This document shows, one piece after another, positions 9,901 to 19,766 of a stretch of 64,000 nt of DNA. The DNA lies in contig WXFD01000024.1 in the NCBI GenBank assembly GCA_009877105.1, positions 62,001 through 126,000 of the forward strand. Reading direction: 5' to 3'. Under the pieces are notes generated by a model. It did not search any database and had not been told where the DNA came from. It worked only from the letters and a program-made list of their open reading frames with translations. Positions within the stretch are counted from its first letter, which is position 1, and each line of letters opens with the position of its first letter. This DNA is from Bacteroidales bacterium. GTDB lineage: Bacteria > Bacteroidota > Bacteroidia > Bacteroidales > VadinHA17. Made by a program: the position numbers and the translations under genes.

Positions 9901-10291
9901 GTCGGTGCAGAATGCCACCTATGAACAGAAGGATCCCCTGCTTATTTACAAGTTCGAATCATTTGAGCTTTTTAAGACAATGATTGCCAAGGTAAATAAG
10001 GATGTTGTGAGTACTCTCATGAAAGGTCATATTCCCACCCAGGATCCTGAGCAGGTAAAGGAAGCCCAGCGCAGGCGGCAGGTGGACATGAGCAAGCTGA
10101 GGACGTCAAAAAGCGACTTCTCGCAATACAGCAGCACGGGAGGAAGCGGCCAGGATAAAAATCAGAAGGTTGAACCTGTTCGTGTTGAGAAAAAAGTAGG
10201 CCGCAATGATCCATGTCCTTGCGGAAGCGGAAAAAAGTACAAACAATGTCACGGAAGCCAGCAGCCTGTATCCCAGGGTTTAAGGGTATAA
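6971..10291 (+). CDS. secA: Preprotein translocase ATPase SecA
   Basis: The motor ATPase that pushes preproteins through SecYEG at the inner membrane. The N-terminal part carries the Walker A motif MATGEGKT near residue 190 and a [13 protein letters not shown]alker B segment. The preprotein cross-linking domain and a second helicase half with [11 protein letters not shown] and [13 protein letters not shown] follow. The C-terminal zinc finger, [19 protein letters not shown], binds SecB or ribosomes in other bacteria. At 1106 residues it is about 200 longer than the E. coli protein. The extra length includes an insertion after LIISGPT, as is usual in Bacteroidota. It has its own upstream promoter and ends only 6 bases before the convergent dapA stop. 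Confidence 0.98.
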   Translation: MSVINKVLGLFLGNKYERDIKEISPYIDKIHQEFELLSGLSNDQLRDQTTLLREEIRKSMESDENEIRLLKEKAESEEDVYKKEEFYNEIDKIEKSISEKVEKKLDELVPKAFAIVKETARRFKENSVLEVTARQYDRDLAATRDSITVKGDKAYWKNRWIAGGNEIVWDMVHYDVQLIGGVALHQGKIAEMATGEGKTVVATLPVFLNALAGRGVHIVTVNDYLSKRDSEWMGPIYEFHGLTVDCIDKHLPNSAQRRNAYHADITFGTNNEFGFDYLRDNMAINPEDLVQRRHHYAIVDEVDSVLIDDARTPLIISGPTAKSDTKQFDELKPKVDKLVSAQKKLVTQILADSKRLIADNNTEEGGKLLLRAYKGLPKNNALIKFLSEEGNKTLLQKTENFYMQNNSKEMPKITEELYFVIDEKANSIELTEKGLDLISTSVEDASFFVLPDVGSKIADLEKSGLSDREKFRKKDELLQDYAVKSERVHTMSQLLKAWTLFDRDVEYVVIDNKVKIVDEQTGRILEGRRYSDGLHQAIEAKENVKVEEATQTYATITLQNYFRMYHKLAGMTGTAETEAGEFWNIYKLDVVVIPTNRPVIRNDREDLVYKTKREKYNAVIDEIVSLNKQGRPVLVGTTSVEISELLSRMLKMKGLKHNVLNAKLHQREAEIVAEAGKSGTITIATNMAGRGTDIKLTPEVRAAGGLAIIGTERHESRRVDRQLRGRSGRQGDPGSSQFFVSLEDELMRLFGSERIAGIMDKLGLKDGEMIQHPMITRSIERAQKKVEENNFGIRKRLLEYDDVMNSQREVIYKKRRHALLGERLSVDVANMMYDVTENLVDTYHREGDFENFDFDLIRSFSMDSPVPQQDYLKSSSEQVTEKVYEKVLDTYKRKVEMISQQAYPVIRDVYERMSHAYENVVVPISDGYRVFQVVTHLKTTAETEGRELARAYEKTVVLATIDDAWKEHLREMDELKQSVQNATYEQKDPLLIYKFESFELFKTMIAKVNKDVVSTLMKGHIPTQDPEQVKEAQRRRQVDMSKLRTSKSDFSQYSSTGGSGQDKNQKVEPVRVEKKVGRNDPCPCGSGKKYKQCHGSQQPVSQGLRV

Positions 10292-10297
10292 GATCAA

Positions 10298-11182
10298 TCA
10301 CTGTTTGTTAAAGTCCTCAACTGCCTTCTGGATCCTGCTCATCAGCGGCCTGCTGACAGGAACCAGCGGAAGCCTCAGGACGTTGTGCGAAAGGTTAAGG
10401 GTACTCAGCATTGCCTTTATCCCCGATGGATTTCCTTCGGCAAAGCAAAGATCGATCAGTTCAACCAAACGGAAATGATGTTCCCTTGCAGTTCTGAAAT
10501 TACTTTTCAGGGCGTGACCGATCATTTCACTGCATTGCGACGGGAAAGCATTGGCAAGAACCGATATTACACCCGATCCTCCCAGTGAAATAATGGGAAT
10601 TGAAAGCATATCATCGCCCGAAAGCAGGACAAAATTCTCCGGTTTCCCCTTGATTATTTTAGTTACCAGCGACATATCGCCTGACGACTCCTTTATCCCT
10701 GCTATGTTTTCGCATTCGTGAGCCAGCTCGAGACATGTTTCAGCTGACATGCTGCAACTGGTCCTGCCGGGGACATTATAAAGTATAACCGGAACAGGGC
10801 TGCATGCGGCAATGGTTTTAAAGTGCTGAAATATCCCCTTCTGACCCGGTTTATTGTAATACGGAACAACTGACAGGATGGCGTCAACATCACTGAGATT
10901 GGAATGCCTGAGGCAGTTTATGACTTCCTGGGTATTATTCCCGCCGATCCCGGCAATTACCGGAACCCTTTTGTCTGTTACTTCAAGTACATATGACAGA
11001 ACGGCCTTCTTTTCATCTTTAGTGAGAGTGACAGACTCACCAGTTGTGCCCATCACAACAATGTAATTCACACCTCCGCCGATCACATGCTCGGTGATCT
11101 TTTTCAATGCCGAGAAATCAATACTCGTGTCATTTTTGAATGGCGTTACTATTGCCACACCTGTACCTTTGATTTTCTTCAT
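10298..11182 (-). CDS. dapA: 4-hydroxy-tetrahydrodipicolinate synthase
   Basis: A 294-residue class I aldolase that condenses pyruvate with aspartate semialdehyde, the first committed step to lysine and diaminopimelate. Visible motifs are GTTGESVTLT (substrate loop), YNVPGRTS (the catalytic Tyr), and IAGIKESSGD (the Schiff-base Lys). Length is normal. It is the third gene of a ligA / unknown / dapA group, starting 13 bases after the unknown gene's stop. Confidence 0.97.
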   Translation of the reverse strand: MKKIKGTGVAIVTPFKNDTSIDFSALKKITEHVIGGGVNYIVVMGTTGESVTLTKDEKKAVLSYVLEVTDKRVPVIAGIGGNNTQEVINCLRHSNLSDVDAILSVVPYYNKPGQKGIFQHFKTIAACSPVPVILYNVPGRTSCSMSAETCLELAHECENIAGIKESSGDMSLVTKIIKGKPENFVLLSGDDMLSIPIISLGGSGVISVLANAFPSQCSEMIGHALKSNFRTAREHHFRLVELIDLCFAEGNPSGIKAMLSTLNLSHNVLRLPLVPVSRPLMSRIQKAVEDFNKQ

Positions 11183-11195
11183 TTTTAGCCCCGTA

Positions 11196-11765
11196 TTAAA
11201 CAGCTTTTTTGGATGATTCAGAATTTATCATGTCAAGATATAAGATGATCTGTTCCAGGTAATTTTCGATATTAACAGGTTTATTTATTGACAGCATAAG
11301 GTCGAACGGTGATTTTTCAGGCTCAGCATCAGCTAACCCAACCTTAAATCGCGCCCGGGATAATGTTGTTATGTAAACAAGAGGAAATAGTTTCTGGAAA
11401 TTAATGTCTATAAGTACGTCAAATTGCTTCTCAATAAACACCGTGGCATCCTTGGAATCAGGGCGGTAGAAAAAATCAATTTCGTTTTTCCTGAGACAGG
11501 TCAGATATCTGACGGCAGTGAACTGATTTGGTAATACCTTCCCGGGGAATAAACCCAGAATCCTGAATTCGATGTTATGCTCCGACATTTTCTGATGAAA
11601 CCTCGACAACAACATGAATTCCTCAGGTCGTGATGCATCCCATACCAATCCCATGCTTTTTACGCTTCTGAAATTAGTATAGTATGGTCTCCTGTTGACC
11701 TTTGATATCTTCCCGGCCAGTATCGATCTCCCCGCCTTTATCCTTAAATTCCTGAATAATTCCAT
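11196..11765 (-). CDS. Conserved Bacteroidota protein of unknown function (possibly DUF6913)
   Basis: A 189-residue soluble protein with a basic N terminus (ELFRNLRIKAGRS) and an alternating beta/alpha pattern: VKSMGLVWDASRPEEF, then IEFRILGLFPGKV, then FDVLIDINFQKLFPLVYIT. The pattern resembles a Rossmann-like or glycosyltransferase-like fold without obvious catalytic motifs. From memory, proteins of this kind occur between ligA and dapA in other Bacteroidota, but I could not check the family name. No signal peptide or membrane segment is seen. The operon position suggests a housekeeping role, though nothing specific can be inferred. Confidence 0.75.
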   Translation of the reverse strand: MELFRNLRIKAGRSILAGKISKVNRRPYYTNFRSVKSMGLVWDASRPEEFMLLSRFHQKMSEHNIEFRILGLFPGKVLPNQFTAVRYLTCLRKNEIDFFYRPDSKDATVFIEKQFDVLIDINFQKLFPLVYITTLSRARFKVGLADAEPEKSPFDLMLSINKPVNIENYLEQIILYLDMINSESSKKAV

Positions 11766-11811
11766 GGTGCAAACCTAACAGTTTTTTGTCAAAATCGACA
11801 AGCAGGATTGC

Positions 11812-13839
<2,028 letters not shown>

Positions 13840-13861
13840 TTAATCAGATCATTTCAAGGGA

Positions 13862-14998
13862 TCAGTTCCACACACCATCGATGATCCGGCCGCAGCTGTC
13901 ACATTTTCCATCCCTTATGGTGTTTGAGGTTACACGGAATCCCTGGCGGGAGATCAACGGCTTCTTGCATGACGGACATTTTGTATCCGAAAGTTCATTT
14001 CCCGGAACATTACCGGTGTAAACATATAACAAGCCCTCTTCAGAGGCAATGCTTGCAGCCCTGTTAAGGGTTTCGATAGGGGTGGGAGGGAGTTGCTCAA
14101 GTTTATAAACTGGAAAGAATCTGCTGAAATGAATGGGAACCTTCTTAAATCCGTTGTCACTCAGCCATCTGCACATTTTCCTTATCTCATCAAGATTGTC
14201 GGACCATGTGGGAACCACAAGATTGGTTATTTCGAGCCAGATACCCATATCCCTGTAGATTTTCAATGAGTCAAGAACAGGTTGAAGCCTGCCTCCGGTA
14301 AGTTTAAGATAGGTACTTTCATTGAAAGATTTCAGGTCAATATTTGCTGCGTCAATCACGCTGCATAGTTTCTTAAGCGGCTCAGGATTGATGTAACCGT
14401 TCGATTTTACAATGTTCTTTATCCCTGCTTTTCTTGCAACGATTGCGGTTTCATAAACATATTCATAGAATGTTACTGGTTCCGAATATGTATATGCAAT
14501 GGATTTGCAACCCCTGCTGATACACTCCTCCACAACCTTGTCGGGCATCAGGTCGTAATTCCTGGTTTTTTCAGGGCTGGTCTGCGAAATTGTCCAGTTC
14601 TGGCAATTAAGACATGACAGGTTGCATCCGGCGGCAGCTATCGAGAATGCCCTGGACCCCGGCAAAAAATGGTACAGGGGTTTCTTCTCCATCGGATCAA
14701 CATTCACGGAACACGGGCTTCCGTAAGCAAGCGTATATAACTTTGATTTTCTGACTTTCCTGCTTCTGCACCGGCTGACTTCCCCTTCCCTGAGAACACA
14801 TCCGTTTGGACAGATCATGCACATGATCCCTCCCGGTGTTTCTTCCTGAAACATGGCTTCCTTTTTGTAGATGCCTGCCTGCACAGAAGACATTTCAGAC
14901 AGGAGGCTGCCGTACGGAACACAGATCAGACCTGTGGATAAAGCTGCACACCTTTTTACAAAGTTGCGTTTGCTTATCATGTTACGATGATTTTCCAT
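13862..14998 (-). CDS. amrS: AmmeMemoRadiSam system radical SAM enzyme, with export-type N terminus
   Basis: A 378-residue radical SAM protein. The 4Fe-4S cluster motif is CNLSCLNC (Cys125, Cys129, Cys132). More Cys residues lie at 60, 63, 67 and 77, and a C-terminal zinc ribbon has CPSC and CDSC pairs (about 345-372). The N terminus, SKRNFVKRCAALSTGLICVP, looks like a Tat signal in which the first Arg of the pair is Lys. That would fit folding and cluster insertion before export. The reaction is unknown for the whole family. Two genes upstream on the same strand is the Memo-AMMECR1 fusion, its expected partner, with a spermidine-synthase-like membrane protein between them. The Met at residue 7 is an alternative start and leaves the signal intact. 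Confidence 0.88.
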   Translation of the reverse strand: MENHRNMISKRNFVKRCAALSTGLICVPYGSLLSEMSSVQAGIYKKEAMFQEETPGGIMCMICPNGCVLREGEVSRCRSRKVRKSKLYTLAYGSPCSVNVDPMEKKPLYHFLPGSRAFSIAAAGCNLSCLNCQNWTISQTSPEKTRNYDLMPDKVVEECISRGCKSIAYTYSEPVTFYEYVYETAIVARKAGIKNIVKSNGYINPEPLKKLCSVIDAANIDLKSFNESTYLKLTGGRLQPVLDSLKIYRDMGIWLEITNLVVPTWSDNLDEIRKMCRWLSDNGFKKVPIHFSRFFPVYKLEQLPPTPIETLNRAASIASEEGLLYVYTGNVPGNELSDTKCPSCKKPLISRQGFRVTSNTIRDGKCDSCGRIIDGVWN

Positions 14999-15047
14999 AT
15001 GAAATTCTCTTAATACTTACCTCTGTTTGCAAAGTTATTAAATGATG

Positions 15048-17477
15048 TCATTTTCTGGCTTTCAAAGCAAAAAGATATCCCGTGAGAACCAGTACAGGAA
15101 AGATGAGCAGGGACGGCCCTATACCAATTAACGGAACTGCAAAGCCTGAAAACACAATACATCCGGCCGCCGATCCGGCAAGGTCGGCACTGTATACTGG
15201 TGACGGCACTGACGGAACCATGGCGGTTTGAGTGAACTCCCGGAACAGGTTGCCGGTGATGGCTGCCGGAATAAATCCCGAAATTATCAATGCCACAGTC
15301 ACAAACACATTGCTATCTGAGTCAACCAGCCTTTTTATTGCAAAATACATTGCCAGATAACAAATTATCAGAAGCCACGACTTGATCCGGTAAGTGCGGC
15401 TTTCAAGAAAGGGTATGCTGAGCCCGGAGCCGACGGCCAGCCCTGAGAGCAGGCCGGCAAGTATCAGGCCTGTAACCTGATACATGTTACCGACCGAAGA
15501 CTGCAGGACTAGCAGCAGGATTATCTCATAGCCTGCCAGCGCAGAAGAACTGAAATACATTAGCATATTTGTCCTTCTCACCGTCAGGAGGGGCAATAAG
15601 AAAAGTAAGGCCAGCAAAATGATCAGGGGTAGTTTTTCATTGATACTCTTGCTGATATTGTAAGCCTGAAAATAAAAGGTTGCAACCGGGGTTAGAATAT
15701 GGTTCAGCCTTACAGACTCATCAATCACTGAAATAATCTGGTCTGTTTTCAATTCTGTCAGATCGTCAGCCAGGTAATCAGGCCCTACATAAAGATTGCT
15801 TATTCCCTTTTTTTCCGTTAGCTCACAGAATGATATTGATATTTCCTTGTCTGCTGCCAGAAGATATAACTTATTTCCACCGACGGGAACGACATATCTG
15901 AATACAGCTTTAAGGCTGTTATAGATTGATGAGAAAAAAAGTACCGACTCGATATTCAGATAATCGGGATTAATGCCCGGTGCACAGGAAAATACGCCTT
16001 CCGGCTTCAGTACCTTTTTGACATGCATGAAGAATTCATAAGTATAAAAACGGTTAAGCAGGAGGGAAGAAGGAGGTGGAAGGAGTAAAATAACAGCATC
16101 AAACTTCTCCCCTGCATTTTTGATGAATGTGTATGCATCTTTGTTTTCAACCAGCAGATCAGGTATCTTAAACGGTTCAGTGCTGCTTTCAGCCTTGATC
16201 AGGGCCGGATCACGTTCAACGTATACAACCCTTTTTGCCTTGTATTTATTTATTTCGCCAAGGTGTGGATATAATGATCCGGAGACAAGGAGTACCGCTT
16301 CAGGATTATCAAGTTGAAGCATGGGATAATGTATGTCTTCTTCACGTTCTATTATATCATCGCTGTAAAAAAGAAGCCTGTGATCGTAGTAAGTGCTTTT
16401 TTCTTCGCCGTACATCCCCCGGGTGATATTCCCGTAAGGTGTATCTGATGAATCTGTTACCGTAAGACCCCTGAGAAGAAGCTGCCTGAAATATTTGTCG
16501 GGTGCTGATATGATCACTCCTGCAGACAGGGCCAGGACGATTATCCCGGTGAGCATCAAGTTCCGTCTGTTCAGGCCGGATTGTGAAATAACGGTATAGG
16601 AAAACCCCGAAATGATTATCAGGATAATAGCCTGGTAATTGTTTATACCGCCATGGCTTGCAAATGAAATTAATATACCTGCTGCAATTCCTCCGGATGT
16701 TTCGACTGCAAATGATCTCCCCGGCCTGAAATCCTTTATTGATGAAGCCTCTGAAACCAGTTTGATAAAGGTAAAACCTGAAATGAAACAGAACGGTACA
16801 AGGACAATGAGGGTAAATATGATGCTGGCAAGATATGAAGGTGTTTCACCCGGATTAAGAAAAAGTCTGGAAAGTATAATTAATAAAAAAACTGATATTA
16901 CAGGTCCTGAGAAAAACAATAGATTGATGCTCAGAATATTGGTTATGGATGTTTTTGGAGCTATTGCCGAACCGGCAGCTGATGCCATTAGCCACGATCC
17001 CAGGAACGTACCGGCAATCAGTTCATAGCCACCGGAAATATTCAGGATTTCCCTTAGCAGAAGCAATTGAATGGCAGAACTTACAAAGCCTACTGCAAAA
17101 AGATTTGCTCCGATTGCACCACGGGTTCGCTGTGTGCGGCAATAAAACTCATTTGGAGCATCTGATTCCCGTTTCTTGAACAGATTCCGGAAACGGGAAT
17201 AATGCAGGAAAAAATGAAGCAAGCCGGTTGAAATAAAAGCCATGCCTAATACAACATGCTGCCCTGCCATGGATTTTAAAAAAGCAGCATCCCATTCAGG
17301 AGCTGTATGCAAAATCCTGAGCAGGCCGGTTGCAGCAGTAAGCAGAAATAATGCGGCAATTATAAGATTCCAGAATCTGAAGTGTAATTGAATCGTGAAT
17401 TTTCTGTTCCTGAAAAAAAAGTAACTGAGGCAGTACAGTGCAATTATTGTTAATAAAACTGGAGTAACATAATACAT
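15048..17477 (-). CDS. Polytopic membrane protein with a spermidine-synthase-like domain
   Basis: An 809-residue protein. The first four hydrophobic stretches (about 3-100) include AGQHVVLGMAF and LLHFFLHYSRF (His74, His88, His92), resembling small b-type cytochrome membrane domains such as DUF4405; heme binding is only suggested. More membrane segments follow to about 325. A soluble domain with spermidine-synthase features comes next: DTPYGNI near 346, a SAM-fold strand VLLVSGS near 395, and VVYVERDP near 418. The C-terminal third is again membrane. The usual Gly-rich motif (GGGxG) is replaced by VSGSL, so aminopropyltransferase activity is doubtful. Its start lies two bases past the stop of the Memo-AMMECR1 gene, so the two are coupled. 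Confidence 0.72.
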   Translation of the reverse strand: MYYVTPVLLTIIALYCLSYFFFRNRKFTIQLHFRFWNLIIAALFLLTAATGLLRILHTAPEWDAAFLKSMAGQHVVLGMAFISTGLLHFFLHYSRFRNLFKKRESDAPNEFYCRTQRTRGAIGANLFAVGFVSSAIQLLLLREILNISGGYELIAGTFLGSWLMASAAGSAIAPKTSITNILSINLLFFSGPVISVFLLIILSRLFLNPGETPSYLASIIFTLIVLVPFCFISGFTFIKLVSEASSIKDFRPGRSFAVETSGGIAAGILISFASHGGINNYQAIILIIISGFSYTVISQSGLNRRNLMLTGIIVLALSAGVIISAPDKYFRQLLLRGLTVTDSSDTPYGNITRGMYGEEKSTYYDHRLLFYSDDIIEREEDIHYPMLQLDNPEAVLLVSGSLYPHLGEINKYKAKRVVYVERDPALIKAESSTEPFKIPDLLVENKDAYTFIKNAGEKFDAVILLLPPPSSLLLNRFYTYEFFMHVKKVLKPEGVFSCAPGINPDYLNIESVLFFSSIYNSLKAVFRYVVPVGGNKLYLLAADKEISISFCELTEKKGISNLYVGPDYLADDLTELKTDQIISVIDESVRLNHILTPVATFYFQAYNISKSINEKLPLIILLALLFLLPLLTVRRTNMLMYFSSSALAGYEIILLLVLQSSVGNMYQVTGLILAGLLSGLAVGSGLSIPFLESRTYRIKSWLLIICYLAMYFAIKRLVDSDSNVFVTVALIISGFIPAAITGNLFREFTQTAMVPSVPSPVYSADLAGSAAGCIVFSGFAVPLIGIGPSLLIFPVLVLTGYLFALKARK

Positions 17478-17479
17478 GG

Positions 17480-18985
17480 TTACTTTTTGATTTCATCGAG
17501 AACGATTCCTTCATAGACAAAAATGTCGGCCTTTTTCCATCCGTCCCAACCAATACCTGTCTTATCCCGCGACGTATAACCAAGGAATTCTTCAACGGTC
17601 CATCCATTCTCCTTTGCAACCTGCGGAAGCATTGTTCCAGAGTGAAAATCTTTTTTTATATAAATGCCATGTTTCCCCAGGATTATTTCATTTATGTCAG
17701 TGATTTTCTTCAGCGGGCCCAGGACCGTTATTTCGATATCGGTTTTTGCAAACTCTCCCTTGGTAAGGGGAGGGAACCTGGGATCTTCAAAGGCTGACGA
17801 CTTTGAGGATTCAAGAACAACCCTGAAAAGCGGATCGGATGAGATGAATTTTCCGATACAGCCTCTTAACACGTTATCAATCTTCAGTGTTACAAAAGCA
17901 CCCAGAGGTTGTTTGAAGATTGCCGGCAGCTTATTCTCATCCACGGTTATCATTTTTCTATCATTGAGCAGGGATCTTATATTGTTTCTTGCGAGGGCAA
18001 TAAGCTCTTCCTTTTCCCTGGCCGTGAAGGATATTTCGTCATAAAGACTTCCCGTTGAATGTCCGGGAATTTTTTTTTCGGCAAGTATTATTGCATTGTA
18101 ACCCACAACCTCATCCTTGTTGCCGTACTTTGAGTCACCCGAATTACAGTAATCGACCTTGCTGAATTCAAGATTTCCTTCCTGTTCGGCCAGGTACATA
18201 AGAAGCAGGCCAGACGTCCAGCCGCACATACTTGTTGCCAGCCCCGGTTCATTTCTGAGCGAGTTTTTTTTCAGCGTATTGAGGAAATTCTGCGGATCCC
18301 CGGAAATAATTGCATCAGCTGTTGCCTTATCAACCTCGCAGGCTGTTTTGTATCCGGGATAATGGGAAAAATCGCTGCTTATTATAAAAAGGTTATCGGA
18401 ATTGAACCATGGTTTAAGCGCCTCTGCAATCTTCTTTATCGAATTTATGTTATTTGTTCCGATAATAACAGGCACAATCATGGGATCGCCGGTTAAATAA
18501 TACTGTATGAATGGGATCTGGACTTCGAGGCTGTGCTCCTGCAGGTGGGCGCTGACCGGATGATTGAACAACCTGTTGCTTCTGAGGGAATTTGCTATTT
18601 CCCGGTTGACCCTGATCTTGCCGAGAGGGGTAACAAAGTCGCCGGTATAATATGCAGATGCTCCTTCAAAGGCCATTATATGACTTGAGCCAATGATAAA
18701 TATATTTTTGTATACGGTTTTCTTTCCGATGGCGGAAAAAGCCGAAGCGGCTACCCGCCCCGAGTAGATGTAACCGGCATGAGGACTGATGATAGCCCTT
18801 ACATGTTTATGATCCACAGGTTTTTTACAGTTCTCAAATAGCTTTGAGATATCATTTCTGAGAGTCTCCTTATCGGCAGAATAAAACCTTCCCGCCACAG
18901 CGGGGTACCTGTCGGCCGATCCTGGCTGAGAATATGTCTCCATGACTGTAAGAATTGAGAGCAAAACAAACCACACTGCTGGCAT
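17480..18985 (-). CDS. amrB: Memo-AMMECR1 fusion (AmmeMemoRadiSam proteins B and A), apparently exported
   Basis: A 501-residue fusion. Residues 1-20 (VWFVLLSILTV, then ETYSQ) look like a signal peptide, though the N region lacks a positive charge. The Memo domain (about 25-310) keeps the metal-site residues known from human MEMO1: His in SPHAGY, His in IGSSH, His in SDFSHY, and Cys in SMCGW. The AMMECR1 domain (about 325-500) has its signature LRGCIGKF. The family function is unsettled; MEMO1 has been linked to iron and redox. An alternative start at Met15 would remove the signal, so export depends on the first Met being used. It is the first gene of the three-gene cluster. Confidence 0.85.
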   Translation of the reverse strand: MPAVWFVLLSILTVMETYSQPGSADRYPAVAGRFYSADKETLRNDISKLFENCKKPVDHKHVRAIISPHAGYIYSGRVAASAFSAIGKKTVYKNIFIIGSSHIMAFEGASAYYTGDFVTPLGKIRVNREIANSLRSNRLFNHPVSAHLQEHSLEVQIPFIQYYLTGDPMIVPVIIGTNNINSIKKIAEALKPWFNSDNLFIISSDFSHYPGYKTACEVDKATADAIISGDPQNFLNTLKKNSLRNEPGLATSMCGWTSGLLLMYLAEQEGNLEFSKVDYCNSGDSKYGNKDEVVGYNAIILAEKKIPGHSTGSLYDEISFTAREKEELIALARNNIRSLLNDRKMITVDENKLPAIFKQPLGAFVTLKIDNVLRGCIGKFISSDPLFRVVLESSKSSAFEDPRFPPLTKGEFAKTDIEITVLGPLKKITDINEIILGKHGIYIKKDFHSGTMLPQVAKENGWTVEEFLGYTSRDKTGIGWDGWKKADIFVYEGIVLDEIKK

Positions 18986-19077
18986 AGTTAAATCTTACTG
19001 AATTACCAGAATAAAGGTAGGTCAAAAAAACGAAAAGTGGTTGTTTTTGTAGAAGTATTACTCGCAGGGGGGGACTG

Positions 19078-19551
19078 CTAGATGAAAATCATTGACTCCT
19101 TCATTATTTTTCCCGCTTCATCAGTGCCATAGATTTTAAGTCCCACACTGACCTTTGAATTGCTTACAACATCGATTACCGGACTGAGATCATCTTTAAT
19201 ATCATCTATATCATCAAAATCCTCAAGGGAGAAATAAACATGAAGGAAAAGAACACAATCCTGTTTTTCAATGTTTGTAAGTGCCTTTACTATTTTTGCG
19301 AGCCATATGGAAGATGCCGTATTGAAATATTCAAGATTTAATCTTAGATTTGTTGTTGGCCTTGGATCTTTTATATAATTGTTTACCCATTCGAGAATTG
19401 GTTCAAAGATTCTGGGAGCATTGATTGGGATTGATCTTCCTGAAAGTATCAGTTCACCTGTAAGATTATTGAAATCGACCAGGGGTGTTTTTTCAGTCTG
19501 TTCGACAAACATGTGTTTAAGCTCCTTCATGGCAGGCTGTGTTGTTTCCAT
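19078..19551 (-). CDS. SiaC-family regulatory phosphoprotein (DUF1987)
   Basis: A 157-residue soluble protein containing the family's core from TEKTPLVDFN through GELILSGRSIPINAPRIFEP to LRLNLEYFNTASSIWLAKIV. The segment FNTASS holds the Thr/Ser that is phosphorylated in Pseudomonas SiaC, a partner-switching regulator controlling the diguanylate cyclase SiaD. No SiaA, SiaB or SiaD gene lies nearby, so its partners are elsewhere. A TACTTTTG promoter box lies 23 bases upstream of its start. Confidence 0.82.
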   Translation of the reverse strand: METTQPAMKELKHMFVEQTEKTPLVDFNNLTGELILSGRSIPINAPRIFEPILEWVNNYIKDPRPTTNLRLNLEYFNTASSIWLAKIVKALTNIEKQDCVLFLHVYFSLEDFDDIDDIKDDLSPVIDVVSNSKVSVGLKIYGTDEAGKIMKESMIFI

Positions 19552-19573
19552 TATAAATCACAAATATCATATT

Positions 19574-19581
19574 CAAAAGTA
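19574..19581 (-). promoter_or_regulatory. -7 box for the SiaC-like gene
   Basis: Reads TACTTTTG on the minus strand, matching TAnnTTTG, 23 bases upstream of the start at 19551. No clear -33 element is seen. Confidence 0.4.
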
Positions 19582-19737
19582 AAATTTCTTTTCATTAGTG
19601 ATGTAACTTTTTATCAAAAAGAAATGAATGATTGTCAAATAAAACTGTTGTTTGGTATAAAAAATCAGTAATGCCTGCAAAACAGCCACTCATTCTACGC
19701 GAATCCATGGGCTTATACGGCGGAAATATTTAAATGT

Positions 19738-19745
19738 TATATTTG
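19738..19745 (+). promoter_or_regulatory. -7 box for argS
   Basis: Reads TATATTTG, a perfect TAnnTTTG, 21 bases before the ATG at 19767. It falls inside the longer open frame that starts at 19734, which argues for the later start. The -33 element is poor. Confidence 0.5.
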
Positions 19746-19766
19746 CATGCGAATATTTTAACATCA

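Noticed and set aside
17480..18985. Reading the Memo protein as a dioxygenase only
   Set aside because: Memo shares a fold with class III dioxygenases, but the C-terminal AMMECR1 domain and the adjacent radical SAM gene identify the AmmeMemoRadiSam family.
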